Program-made: the position numbers and the translations under genes | Origin: Gordonia polyisoprenivorans | GTDB taxonomy: Bacteria > Actinomycetota > Actinomycetes > Mycobacteriales > Mycobacteriaceae | NCBI RefSeq assembly: GCF_017654315.1 | Contig: NZ_CP072203.1 | Coordinates: forward strand, 5,022,001-5,086,000 | Direction of reading: 5' to 3' | DNA length: 64,000 bases | Shown: positions 45,842 through 54,344 of the stretch, piece by piece | Layout: each line of letters begins with the position of its first letter | Position numbering within the stretch: the stretch's first letter is position 1 | Notes under the pieces: generated by a model | The model's input: only the letters and a program-made list of their open reading frames with translations | The model's database searches: none | What the model was told of the DNA's origin: nothing

Positions 45842-46641
45842 TGCTCGGATCCTTTCGGGGGGAGTTTGCTCTTGGGGATGGCGCCTTCGGCCTCCACCTC
45901 GACCGCACGCATGTGCGCGCCGCGCGGCATCGTGATCATGGCCGCGACCGCCTGCGCAATGTGTTCCGGGGCAAGGAAATTGCCGTGGCGCGCCAGTCCG
46001 TGCGTGATCCAGTCGTTGAGCATGTTCTCGGTGGTCTTCTGGTCGAGATTCATGCCCATGCCGGTGAGGGTCTGGCCCGGGCGCACCACCCCGGCGCGCA
46101 CGCCGGTGCCCTCGAGTTCGAGTTGGATGGTCGCGACGAGACCGTCGATGCCGGACTTGGCGGCCACATACGCCGACGACCACGGCCGGGGGTGCAGTGC
46201 CACATCGGATCCGATGAACACGACGTCCCCGCGCGTCCGCTCGATCATGCCGCCGATGACCGCACGGTAGAGGCGGTAGGCGCCGGTGAGGTGGATGTTG
46301 ATCTGATCGGCGAACTCGGCGGGCGAGGTCTCGTACGACAGTCCGACGGCGAGGTCACCGGCACCGGCGACGACGATTTCGAGATCACCGATCGCGGCCT
46401 GCGACTTGGCGACGCACTCGAGGACCGACGCCTCGTCGGTGACGTCGAGGGGCACCGCGACGGCTTCCCCGCCCGCGGTGATGATCTTGTCGGCGAGCTC
46501 TTGGAGTCGGTCGACTCGGCGCGCGGCCAGGGCCACCGGATGCCCTTGCGCTGCCAGCCATTCGGCGGTGGCCGCGCCGATGCCGGAGGATGCGCCCGCG
46601 ACCAGGACCGGGCGTCGTGCGGGATGCGGGAGGAAGGCCAT
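45838..46641 (-). CDS. Short-chain dehydrogenase upstream of cyp51
   Basis: The 267-aa classical SDR has GASSGIGAATAEWLA, LAVGLSYETSP after the AGAG motif, VFIGSDVALHPR with catalytic Ser, and YVAAKSGIDG (Tyr-x3-Lys). Its position between the CYP123-like P450 and cyp51 equals Rv0765c in M. tuberculosis. It overlaps both neighbours (ATGA, TGATG). It probably oxidises or reduces a hydroxyl generated by one of the P450s. The C-terminal tail is Lys/Pro-rich (IPKSKLPPKGSEQ). Confidence 0.9.
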
Positions 46642-47876
46642 CAGCGCACCGTCACTCGTACCGGGAGTTCGGCGAAGCCGCGGACGTTCACCGAGTGCAC
46701 ACGCACCGCGTTCTCCATGTCGATGTCGACCGACCGGATCGACCGGGCCACCTCGGTCAGCCCGATGTTGGCCTCCAACCTCGCCAGGTGGGCGCCGAGG
46801 CAGAAATGGGTGCCCATGCCGAAGCTCATCAGCGCCTGACCGCAGTCCCGGCCGATGCGGTAGCGGTCGGGATCGTCGAAGACGTCCTCGTCGCGGTTGG
46901 CCGAGCCGACCAGCAGCAACACCCGTTGGCCGGCGGCGATGGTGTGTTCGCCGTAGTCGACGTCGGCGGCGACCCGGCGCAACACCATCTGCGTCGAGTT
47001 GTCGTAGCGCAAAGTCTCCTCGGTCCAGTCGGGTACCAGGTCGGGGTCGGCGACGACGCGCGCCATCTCGTCGGGATTGCGCCAAGCCCAATACAGAGCA
47101 TTGGCAAGGAGTTTGGTGGTCGTCTCGTTGCCGGCCACCACCATCAGCACCATGAATCCGACAATCTCGTCGTCGGACAGCGCCGTCTTGGCCCCCGACT
47201 CATCGTCGATCTCGGCGGTGAGCAGTGCCGAGACGAGGTCCTCGCCGAGGCTGGTGCGACGTTCGGCGATCAACGCCGAATAGTATTTGTGCAGTTCGAT
47301 ATACGCGTACACGGCCGCCTCGGGGACGTCGAGCACCCCCTCCTCGCGATGCAGCAGCAGATCCGACTGCTTGCGCAGGAACGCCCGGTCACTCTCGGGG
47401 ACGCCGAGCAACTCCGACACCACGTCCATCGGGAGCAATCCGGCGAAGTCGGCGATGTAGTCGAACTCGCCCTTATCGAGGCACCGGCTCCAGTGTTCGT
47501 GGGTCAGGGCGGTGATCCGGCCGGAGAGGTCGTTGACGCGGCGCGGGGTGAAGCCCTTGCTCACCAGTTTGCGGATGCGCATGTGTTTCGGGTCGTCGAG
47601 TGCCAGAAACGACATCGACTTGTGTGCGTCCGGACCGTACGACGCCGGGTCCATCGATACGCCCCAGGCGTTGGACAGGTTCACCGAGTCACGAAATGCG
47701 CTGCGCACGTCGGCATGCCGGGCCAGCGCCCAGAAATCCAACTCGGAGTTGTAATACACCGGCGCCTCACGGCGCAGGCGTGCATAGGTGGGATACGGAT
47801 CCTCATGAAAGCCATAGGCATACGGATCGAACGGAATATGCTCCTGCATCCCGGCCACGGCAACGGTGTCGGTCAT
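46641..47876 (-). CDS. Cytochrome P450 (CYP123-like)
   Basis: The 411-aa P450 carries VVAGNETTTKLL (I-helix), EETLRYDNSTQM with ExxR, and FGMGTHFCLGAHLARLE with heme Cys359. Place in the cluster next to the SDR and cyp51 parallels Rv0766c (CYP123). ATG 47876 lies 16 bp before the TetR stop. It shares the ferredoxin encoded downstream. The substrate is unknown; a lipid or sterol-like molecule fits context. Confidence 0.92.
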   Translation of the reverse strand: MTDTVAVAGMQEHIPFDPYAYGFHEDPYPTYARLRREAPVYYNSELDFWALARHADVRSAFRDSVNLSNAWGVSMDPASYGPDAHKSMSFLALDDPKHMRIRKLVSKGFTPRRVNDLSGRITALTHEHWSRCLDKGEFDYIADFAGLLPMDVVSELLGVPESDRAFLRKQSDLLLHREEGVLDVPEAAVYAYIELHKYYSALIAERRTSLGEDLVSALLTAEIDDESGAKTALSDDEIVGFMVLMVVAGNETTTKLLANALYWAWRNPDEMARVVADPDLVPDWTEETLRYDNSTQMVLRRVAADVDYGEHTIAAGQRVLLLVGSANRDEDVFDDPDRYRIGRDCGQALMSFGMGTHFCLGAHLARLEANIGLTEVARSIRSVDIDMENAVRVHSVNVRGFAELPVRVTVR

Positions 47877-47892
47877 CGGGTGTGCTCCATCA

Positions 47893-48480
47893 TCACGATT
47901 GCTTCTCCATCAGCAGGTGGGCGGCGGCGACCAGACGTTCGGAGGTCTGCTCGTAGCTGAGGTGGCCCATCCCGGCGTGCACGAGCCCGCCGGCGTACAA
48001 CATCTCCAGCGCGTCGACGACCGGCCCCGGGTTCTCCGGGTCCACCTCGAGCGCCTGGGCGAGGCGTTGGCGGATGAATCCGCCGATGCGCAGGCGCAGG
48101 TGTTCGACGTCGGGGTCGGTGCCCAACAGTGCGACGGTAACCGCGCCGCCGAGTTGCCCTTCACCTGCGACCACGAGGGAGACGTCGCGCAGCACCGCGG
48201 CCACCCGGTCGGCCGGTTCGAGAGTCGGGTCGGGGGCGGGTACGCCGTCGGCCAGACGACGCCAGAACACCTCGGCCACAAGGTGACTCTTCGACGAGAA
48301 GTAGGTGTAGGCGGTGGCTGGCGCAACACCGGCCCGCTTGGCGACCACCCGAACCGTCAACCCGTCGAAGCCCTCGTCGTTGAGCACGTCGACCGCCGCG
48401 TCGGTCAGCCGGGCAACGGTTTCGGCCTGCTGGGCGGAGAGTCGCCGTCGGGTCGATTCCTGAGATACGGGACTGGACAT
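47893..48480 (-). CDS. TetR family regulator of the CYP51 locus
   Basis: The 195-aa regulator has an N-terminal helix-turn-helix (RRRLSAQQAETVARLTDAAVDVLNDEGFDGLTVRVVAKRAGVAPATAYTYFSSKSHL in layout, residues about 10-65) and a helical C-terminal domain. It is first in the leftward operon and divergent from the aldehyde dehydrogenase, separated by about 64 bp that hold a palindrome at 48503-48516. It likely represses both units in response to a substrate of the P450/SDR pathway. Matches Rv0767c by position. Confidence 0.88.
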   Translation of the reverse strand: MSSPVSQESTRRRLSAQQAETVARLTDAAVDVLNDEGFDGLTVRVVAKRAGVAPATAYTYFSSKSHLVAEVFWRRLADGVPAPDPTLEPADRVAAVLRDVSLVVAGEGQLGGAVTVALLGTDPDVEHLRLRIGGFIRQRLAQALEVDPENPGPVVDALEMLYAGGLVHAGMGHLSYEQTSERLVAAAHLLMEKQS

Positions 48481-48502
48481 GTGACCGACGCTACACTAGC
48501 TT

Positions 48503-48516
48503 TGAACTCGAGTCCA
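48503..48516. promoter_or_regulatory. Candidate TetR operator in the CYP51/aldA divergent gap
   Basis: TGAACTCGAGTCCA is a 14-bp near-palindrome (12 of 14 positions symmetric) centred on CTCGAG, between the TetR start (48480) and the aldehyde dehydrogenase start. A nearby pair of TCCAGA copies adds symmetry. It is the only operator-like element in the gap. Confidence 0.5.
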
Positions 48517-48544
48517 GACACCTGTCCAGATGGAGTTCCAGTTC

Positions 48545-50011
48545 ATGTCACTCAGACCCGTATCCGCCTCGGATCTACTCATCGACGGCAAGCTGATCCC
48601 CGGCGGGGGTTGCACTTTCGATGTCATCAACCCCGCCACCGAGGCCGTGATCGGCAAGGCGGCCGACGCCGACACCGCCGACATGGATGCCGCGATCGCC
48701 GCCGCCCGACGCGCCTTCGACGAGACATCGTGGTCGCGCGACCACGCATTCCGTGCGCGTTGCCTCCGGCAGCTGCGCGACGCCCTGCTCGCGCACGTCG
48801 ACGAACTCCGTGAGATCACCGTCGCCGAAGTTGGTTGCCCGGTGTTCCTGACGCACGGGCCGCAGCTGGAGGGACCCATCAACGACCTCGGCTACTTCGC
48901 AGACCTCGCCGAGAATTATTCGTGGACAACCGATCTCGGCGAGGCCAAGCCGATGGGTCTGAAGAACCATCGCGAGGTGCGCAGCGAGGCGGCCGGCGTC
49001 GTCGGCGCGATCACGCCGTGGAACTTTCCGCACCAAATCAACTTCGCCAAGATCGGGCCGGCACTTGCCGCCGGATGCACGGTCGTCCTCAAGCCCGCCC
49101 CCGACACCCCATGGTGTGCGGCACTGGTCGGCAAGGTGATCGCCGAGGAAACCGACTTCCCGCCCGGCGTCGTCAACATCGTCACCTCCAGCGATCACGC
49201 AGTGGGCGCCCAACTCGGCAGCGACCCGCGCGTGGACGTCGTGTCCTTCACCGGGTCCACCGCCACCGGCAAGAAGGTGATGGCCGCTGCCGCGGAATCG
49301 CTCACCAAGGTCTTCCTCGAACTCGGCGGGAAGTCGGCGTTCATCGTCCTCGACGACGCCGATCTCGCGGCCGCGTGTTCGATGGCCGCGTTCGCCGTGG
49401 TCACCCACGCCGGGCAGGGATGCGCCATCACCACCCGACTGCTCGTCCCGCGCGAGCGACTCGACGAGGCGATCTCCGCCACCCGCGACAGCCTCGCCGG
49501 GCTCGCCGCGGGCGACCCGACCGACCCCGGAACCATCTGCGGGCCCTTGATCTCTGCTCGCCAACGTCAGCGTGTGGAGTCCTACATCGCACTCGCACGC
49601 GCGGAGGGTGGCACCATCGAGATCGGCGGCGGACGACCCACCGACAAGCCGACCGGATTCTTCGTCGAACCCACGTTGATCTCCGGGGTCGACAACTCGT
49701 CCCGGGTCGCCCAGGAAGAGATCTTCGGGCCGGTGCTGGTGGTCCTCCCCCACGATGGTGACGACGACGCCATCCGCATCGCCAACGACTCTCCCTACGG
49801 CCTCTCCGGAGCGGTATGGGGTACCGATGAAGATCGGATCAACAAGGTCGTCAACGGAATTCGCACCGGAACCATGTCCGTCAACGGCGGCATCTGGTAC
49901 TCCGCCGATGTGCCCTTCGGCGGCTACAAGGCATCGGGTATCGGCCGCGAGATGGGCGTCGCCGGCTTCGAGGAATACCTGCAGACCAAGGCCGTCGCCC
50001 GACCCGCCTGA
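48545..50011 (+). CDS. aldA: Aldehyde dehydrogenase (AldA-like, CYP51 locus)
   Basis: With ATG 48545 (GGAG 9 nt upstream) it is 488 aa; ATG 48530 would add five residues. Motifs are AAGVVGAITPWNFPHQIN, the FTGSTATGKKVM cofactor loop, LELGGKSAFIVLDD (Glu), the catalytic Cys in HAGQGCAITTRLLV, and QEEIFGPVLVVLP. It oxidises an aldehyde, perhaps one released by P450 or SDR chemistry at this locus; Rv0768 has the same position. It is first of four cotranscribed genes. Confidence 0.92.
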   Translation: MSLRPVSASDLLIDGKLIPGGGCTFDVINPATEAVIGKAADADTADMDAAIAAARRAFDETSWSRDHAFRARCLRQLRDALLAHVDELREITVAEVGCPVFLTHGPQLEGPINDLGYFADLAENYSWTTDLGEAKPMGLKNHREVRSEAAGVVGAITPWNFPHQINFAKIGPALAAGCTVVLKPAPDTPWCAALVGKVIAEETDFPPGVVNIVTSSDHAVGAQLGSDPRVDVVSFTGSTATGKKVMAAAAESLTKVFLELGGKSAFIVLDDADLAAACSMAAFAVVTHAGQGCAITTRLLVPRERLDEAISATRDSLAGLAAGDPTDPGTICGPLISARQRQRVESYIALARAEGGTIEIGGGRPTDKPTGFFVEPTLISGVDNSSRVAQEEIFGPVLVVLPHDGDDDAIRIANDSPYGLSGAVWGTDEDRINKVVNGIRTGTMSVNGGIWYSADVPFGGYKASGIGREMGVAGFEEYLQTKAVARPA

Positions 50012-50041
50012 TCCATCACCCAACGAAAAGAGCAGCAGCAC

Positions 50042-50779
50042 ATGACGTCTTCACGATTCACCGACAAAACCGTCATCGTCACCGGCGCCGCCGGCGGCAT
50101 CGGCGAGGCCTACGCACGAGCACTGGCCGGCGAGGGCGCCAATGTGGTCGTCGCCGATCTCAACGACGAGGCCGGCGAGAAGGTCGCCGCCGACATCGGC
50201 GGACGCTACGTCCACACCGACGTCTCCGATCCCGACTCGGCCGCGGCACTCGCGCAGGCCACCGTCGACGCGTACGGCCGGATCGACGGTCTGGTCAACA
50301 ACGCGGCGATCTACGGCGGGATGAAACTGGACTTCTTGATCACCGTCCCGTGGGACTACTACAAGAAGTTCATGAGCGTGAACCTCGACGGCGCGCTCAA
50401 CGTCACCCGTGCGGTGTATTCGCACATGACCGACGGGGGCGCGATCGTCAATCAATCCTCCACCGCGGCATGGTTGTACAGCGGCTTCTACGGTCTCGCG
50501 AAGGTGGGCGTCAACGGCCTCACCCAACAGTTGGCCACCGAGCTCGGCGGTCAGAACATCCGGATCAACGCGATTGCCCCCGGACCCATCGACACCGAGG
50601 CAACGCGCACCACCACACCGAAGGAGATGGTCGACGACATCGTGAACCGCTTACCACTCAAACGCTTCGGCACGCCCGAGGATCTGGTGGGCATGTGCCT
50701 GTTCCTGTTGTCCGACGAGGCCGGCTGGATCACCGGCCAAATCTTCAATGTCGACGGCGGGCAGGTGATCCGGTCGTGA
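50042..50779 (+). CDS. Short-chain dehydrogenase/reductase (CYP51 locus)
   Basis: The 245-aa SDR shows VTGAAGGIGEAYARALA, NNAAIYGG, Ser in NQSSTAAWLYSG and YGLAKVG (Tyr-x3-Lys). ITGQIFNVDGGQVI closes the fold. It begins 30 bp after the aldehyde dehydrogenase and its stop overlaps the next gene (GTGA). Equivalent by position to Rv0769. The substrate is likely a hydroxy-lipid of the same pathway. Confidence 0.9.
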   Translation: MTSSRFTDKTVIVTGAAGGIGEAYARALAGEGANVVVADLNDEAGEKVAADIGGRYVHTDVSDPDSAAALAQATVDAYGRIDGLVNNAAIYGGMKLDFLITVPWDYYKKFMSVNLDGALNVTRAVYSHMTDGGAIVNQSSTAAWLYSGFYGLAKVGVNGLTQQLATELGGQNIRINAIAPGPIDTEATRTTTPKEMVDDIVNRLPLKRFGTPEDLVGMCLFLLSDEAGWITGQIFNVDGGQVIRS

Positions 50780-51663
50780 GCGCCGACCCTGCCGGCTCTC
50801 TGCGGCTCGGGTATGTCGGGCTGGGAAACATCGGTGGCCCGATGGCCGGCAGCCTCGCCAAGTGGGACGGCGGGATGACGGTGTTCGACCTGTCCGAGGA
50901 CGCCGTCGCCAAGCTCGTCGACCAGGGAGCCGATCGCGCAAAGTCACTTGCGGATCTGGCTTCTCGCACCGATATCATCGGGGTCTGCGTGCTCGACGAC
51001 GAGCAGGTCCGCACAGTCGTCAGCGGTGACGGCGGGTTGTTGAGCGCCGCGGCTCCGGGAACGATCATCACCGTGCACTCGACAATCGCTCCGGAGACGG
51101 CAGTCGAGCTCGCTGCCGCGGCCGCCGAGCGCGGCGTGACAGTGCTCGACGCCCCGATCTCCGGCGGCGCGGCCGGTGCCGCCGAAGGCCGTTTGGCGAT
51201 CATGGTCGGCGGCCCGCGCGACGCCTACGAGAGTATCAAGGAACCGTTCGCACTCACCTCCGACATGCTGGTCCACGCCGGCCCGGACGTCGGTGCGGGC
51301 ACGAAGATGAAGCTGGCGCGAAACCTGCTCCACTTCATCTCGTTCACCGCCACCACCGAGGCCGCCCGCCTTGCCGAGGCAGCCGGTATCGACCTGGTGA
51401 AACTGGGAACAGTGGTGCGCCACACCGACGCCATCACCGGTGGTGCCGGCGCCATCATGCTGCGCGGCACCACCGCCGAGATCGCACCGGATGATTTCTG
51501 GTACGGCATCTTCACTTCGGTTCGAACCCTGGGCGAGAAGGATCTCTCGTTGGCGTTGGCCCTTGCCGATCATTTGGGTGTCGACCTTCCCCTCGGCCGG
51601 TTGGCACGCCGCGACCTTGCCGAGGCACTCGGCGTCCCCCACCACGAAGGAGAACTCTCATGA
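50776..51663 (+). CDS. 3-hydroxyisobutyrate dehydrogenase-family oxidoreductase
   Basis: The 295-aa beta-hydroxyacid dehydrogenase starts at GTG 50776. It has the Rossmann motif YVGLGNIGGPM, the substrate loop DAPISGGAAGAAEGRLAIMVGG and the catalytic-lysine segment GAGTKMKLARN. The family oxidises 3-hydroxy acids with NAD(P). Start and stop overlap neighbours, so it is translationally coupled. Rv0770 occupies this position in M. tuberculosis. The open frame extends upstream to 50350, but that part lies inside the SDR gene. Confidence 0.9.
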   Translation: MSADPAGSLRLGYVGLGNIGGPMAGSLAKWDGGMTVFDLSEDAVAKLVDQGADRAKSLADLASRTDIIGVCVLDDEQVRTVVSGDGGLLSAAAPGTIITVHSTIAPETAVELAAAAAERGVTVLDAPISGGAAGAAEGRLAIMVGGPRDAYESIKEPFALTSDMLVHAGPDVGAGTKMKLARNLLHFISFTATTEAARLAEAAGIDLVKLGTVVRHTDAITGGAGAIMLRGTTAEIAPDDFWYGIFTSVRTLGEKDLSLALALADHLGVDLPLGRLARRDLAEALGVPHHEGELS

Positions 51664-52028
51664 CATCCGAGCAGCGCCAGAAGTCGCTCGACATGATGTC
51701 GAAGGTCTACGGCTGGGAAATGTCCGACGGACCCGGCGACTACTTCGCCCATACCGCCGATCAGGTGTTCGGCGAAGTCTGGTCCCGCGAAGGGCTTTCC
51801 ATCCGCGATCGCCGACTCCTACTCCTCGGTGCCCTTGCGCAGTCCGGCCAGATCGACGTCGCCGAGATCCAGGCGTCCTCGGCGCTGGCCAATGGCGAAC
51901 TGACACCGGAACAGCTGGAGGAGATCTCCCTGTTCCTCTGCTACTACGTCGGCTGGCCCCTGGGCACCAAGATGCACTTCATGTTCGGCAAGGTAATCGA
52001 CAACCATCGCAAGTCCCAGAAGGAATAG
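51660..52028 (+). CDS. Carboxymuconolactone decarboxylase-family protein
   Basis: The 122-aa all-helical protein starts at ATG 51660, overlapping the preceding stop. IRDRRLLLLGALAQSGQIDVAEIQ and ELTPEQLEEISLFLCYYVGWPLG match the CMD family core. The CxxC of the AhpD peroxidase branch is missing; only one cysteine is present, so a redox role is unlikely. Rv0771 is the positional counterpart. Role in the pathway is unknown; an isomerase or lactone-handling role is possible. Confidence 0.88.
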   Translation: MTSEQRQKSLDMMSKVYGWEMSDGPGDYFAHTADQVFGEVWSREGLSIRDRRLLLLGALAQSGQIDVAEIQASSALANGELTPEQLEEISLFLCYYVGWPLGTKMHFMFGKVIDNHRKSQKE

Positions 52029-52031
52029 CCG

Positions 52032-52068
52032 ACCGTCGAAGGGCGCTGACGCCCTCCCGCCCGACGGT
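52032..52068 (+). terminator. Nested hairpin after the CYP51-locus operon
   Basis: ACCGTCG (52032-52038) pairs with CGACGGT (52062-52068), and inside them GGGCG pairs with CGCCC around CTGA. It begins 4 bp after the CMD gene stop. There is no T-run, so it may act as a Rho-assisted terminator or 3' stabiliser. Confidence 0.55.
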
Positions 52069-52544
52069 GTTCCCATCCCGATGGACGAGGCCGCCCGCGC
52101 GGGAATGCTCCAGCCCCTCCCGCCCGATGGCCGTCCCATCCCGATGGTCGAGGTGCCGAGGAGCGCCAGCGACGAGCCTCGAGACCCCCTGTGCCGAACG
52201 CTTTCCGGTCCACGGTGGTTCGGTTCCAGCGCTACTGCAGGCGGTCTCGAGGCTCGCCGCACGCGGCTCACACCTCGACCATCGGGGGATGACGACTCGC
52301 CACGGAAGGATGCTGACGCCTTCCCATCCCGTGTCTTCTCACCCCGATGCCCTTCTCACCCCGATGGTCGAGGTGCCGAGGAGCGCCAACGACGAGCCTC
52401 GAGACCCCCTGTGCCGAAAGGCTTCCGGTCCGCGGACGCTCGAACACCTCGACCATTGGATGGATTTCACTATGGAGTTCTCAAACAACAGATGCGGTCC
52501 CGGCGATGCCGGGTGCGGGGAATCAGGTAGTGGGGCAGCGTAGG
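52069..52544. repeat. Non-coding repeat mosaic beside the HNH gene
   Basis: No gene is supported here. Two 58-bp copies at 52141-52198 and 52361-52418, both beginning CCGATGGTCGAGGTGCC, differ at one position. A shorter direct repeat (CCTCCCGCCCGA-type) occurs at 52053 and 52117. A 41-bp element at 52245-52285 opens TCTCGAGGCTCGCC and ends CACCTCGACCATCGG, the inverse of the 58-bp unit's ends. These look like small palindromic intergenic elements that have piled up. Confidence 0.8.
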
Positions 52545-53834
52545 TCAGGCTGCCACGTCGTCGAGTCGCATAGTGCGTCGGTGATAGGACGGCACTGGTC
52601 GTCGTTTCGGATCCACGCTTGCGGGTGGGATCAGCCAGGGGTGGCGGTCGAATCCCATGACGATGTCCCATCCGTGGTGGTGGACGTCGTCGTGGCAGCT
52701 GTTGCAGAGCAGACAGCCGTTGTCGAGGTCGGTGGGGCCACCTTTGCTCCAATGAACGAGGTGGTGTCCTTGGCAGCGTCCGGCGTGTGCTCCGCATTTG
52801 ATGCACCCGCGGTCACGCACGAGTAGAGCCTTGCGCTGTCCGGGGGTGAAGAAGCGTTCCTGGCGTCCGACGTCGAGGGGTACACCGTCGGAATTGAGGA
52901 TGATCTTGGTGATCGTCGTGTCACATGACAACATTTTCGCGGTCGCTTCGGTGATCGCGCCCATGTTCTGCAAATCCCCGCCGAGCGCCGGGTTGTCCGC
53001 CGACCAGGTCCACAACAGGCCGTTGGTGGGTTTGGCCGAGAAGGTGGTGTCGGCCAATCCTTGTGCCGCGAGTTCGACGATCGTTTCGAATGCGGCAGCA
53101 CAGATCTGCTCGGGTGTACGGGGATCCGGTGACCCATCGGGTTGCGGCCTGGGCGCCGACAAGGTTTCCATCAGAGTCCGGGTCTTCTCCCCGGCGATGA
53201 TGTCGAGGTTCGCCGAGATCTCCAACCGTCCGTCGTCGGTGATGCGGTCGGTGTAGGAGTTGATTCGCTTGTCCTCGGCGGCCGGTAACCCACCCGGTGT
53301 TTCGGCAGCCAACTCGTTCCCCAACTGCCGCGCGTAGGTGTTGATCTCGGCGGGGGTGAATCCGGCGAAGTAGTGCGACAAGAGTTTCCGCAGAAACTCG
53401 CACCGTTGAACGGTGTCCAAAGGTTCGGGAGATCGGGTGTCGATGTGCGCCAGCCCGCGGACGATGGCATCGGCGTGTTCGGACGAGATGGACCCGTCCG
53501 CGGCATGCGCCAACAACAGATCAATGTCGCTGGTGGCCGAGATCCGCACATACCGACCCGCGACCGCGGGCGCGAAACCCATGCTGATCAACAGTTCTCG
53601 CAGTCGGGTGGTTTTGTGGTCGGCCACCCCTAACCGGTCCATTTCGCCGGTGAGGGTGGTGGCGTGGTGATCAACCAGGTTCCGCAACAGCAGGACTTGT
53701 TTCATTGCACCGAAGGCCTGGGGTCCGGTCATCTCCGGATTCCATTGCAGGTCGCCGAGTTGGGTGACGATCACAGCGAAGACTGCTTCGGCATCAACAT
53801 CTTTGACGTCAAGAGTTGTGGTGGTGTCGATCAT
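52545..53834 (-). CDS. DUF222 / HNH endonuclease (13E12 repeat family)
   Basis: The 429-aa protein starts at ATG 53834 after GGGGAGGGG. The N-terminal part (AFGAMKQVLLLRNLVDHHATTLTGEMDRLG to RELLISMGFAPAVAGRYVRIS) is DUF222. The C-terminus is an HNH nuclease module with zinc cysteines, GCIKCGAHAGRCQGHHLVHWSKGGPTDLDNGCLLCNSCH, including the HH and N of the active site. This family corresponds to REP13E12 proteins of M. tuberculosis, multi-copy genes in mycolata that are targets of phage integration. Both flanks hold related repeats, supporting a mobile or recombinogenic character. Confidence 0.9.
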   Translation of the reverse strand: MIDTTTTLDVKDVDAEAVFAVIVTQLGDLQWNPEMTGPQAFGAMKQVLLLRNLVDHHATTLTGEMDRLGVADHKTTRLRELLISMGFAPAVAGRYVRISATSDIDLLLAHAADGSISSEHADAIVRGLAHIDTRSPEPLDTVQRCEFLRKLLSHYFAGFTPAEINTYARQLGNELAAETPGGLPAAEDKRINSYTDRITDDGRLEISANLDIIAGEKTRTLMETLSAPRPQPDGSPDPRTPEQICAAAFETIVELAAQGLADTTFSAKPTNGLLWTWSADNPALGGDLQNMGAITEATAKMLSCDTTITKIILNSDGVPLDVGRQERFFTPGQRKALLVRDRGCIKCGAHAGRCQGHHLVHWSKGGPTDLDNGCLLCNSCHDDVHHHGWDIVMGFDRHPWLIPPASVDPKRRPVPSYHRRTMRLDDVAA

Positions 53835-54344
53835 CGGCCCCTCCCCGGTGGCTGATCGGTGTGATGGCTCCAGTGTACCTCGCCAGGGTGTTCGACGCAA
53901 GGGGAAGTTTGATCAATTCTGCTTGTGGACAACGTGTTTCGGCGCTGATCTTCTGTCGGTGGGGTGTGGTAGGGGTGCGGTTTTCGTTTGTCTTGATGTC
54001 GATGTGGTTGGGGGGCTTGTTGTCTCGCCGGGCCTCGAGGCTCGCCGCACGCGGCTCGCACCTCGACCATCGGAGGGAAGACCCGGCGCATGGGGCACCG
54101 CGCACCTCGACCATCGGAGGGAAGACCCGGCGCATGGGGGCACCGCGCACCTCGACCATCCGGGGGGAAGGCCCAGTGCCTGGGGCATCAGGGGGAAGGC
54201 CCGGCGCATGGGGCGTCGGGGGAAGGGTTCCGGCCATTGGGCAAGACGGGCACCTCGACCATCGAGGGGAAGGCGTCTCGAGGACGTCGACGTCAAACAT
54301 CAGGAAGGCCTCGTCGAACCGTGAACGAGGGCTATGGTCGAAAG
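53835..54344. repeat. Repeat-rich non-coding region upstream of the HNH gene
   Basis: A 41-bp element at 54033-54073 is 39/41 identical to 52245-52285 and in the same orientation. It runs into tandem units of about 44 bp starting at 54059, 54103 and 54148, each opening CACCTCGACCATC and carrying GGCGCATGGGG, then degenerate copies to 54283. AT-richer DNA at 53880-54010 probably holds the HNH gene promoter. No gene is supported. Confidence 0.82.

Noticed and set aside
52029..54344. CRISPR array
   Set aside because: Repeats are irregular in length and spacing, there are no unique spacers of constant size and no cas genes nearby.
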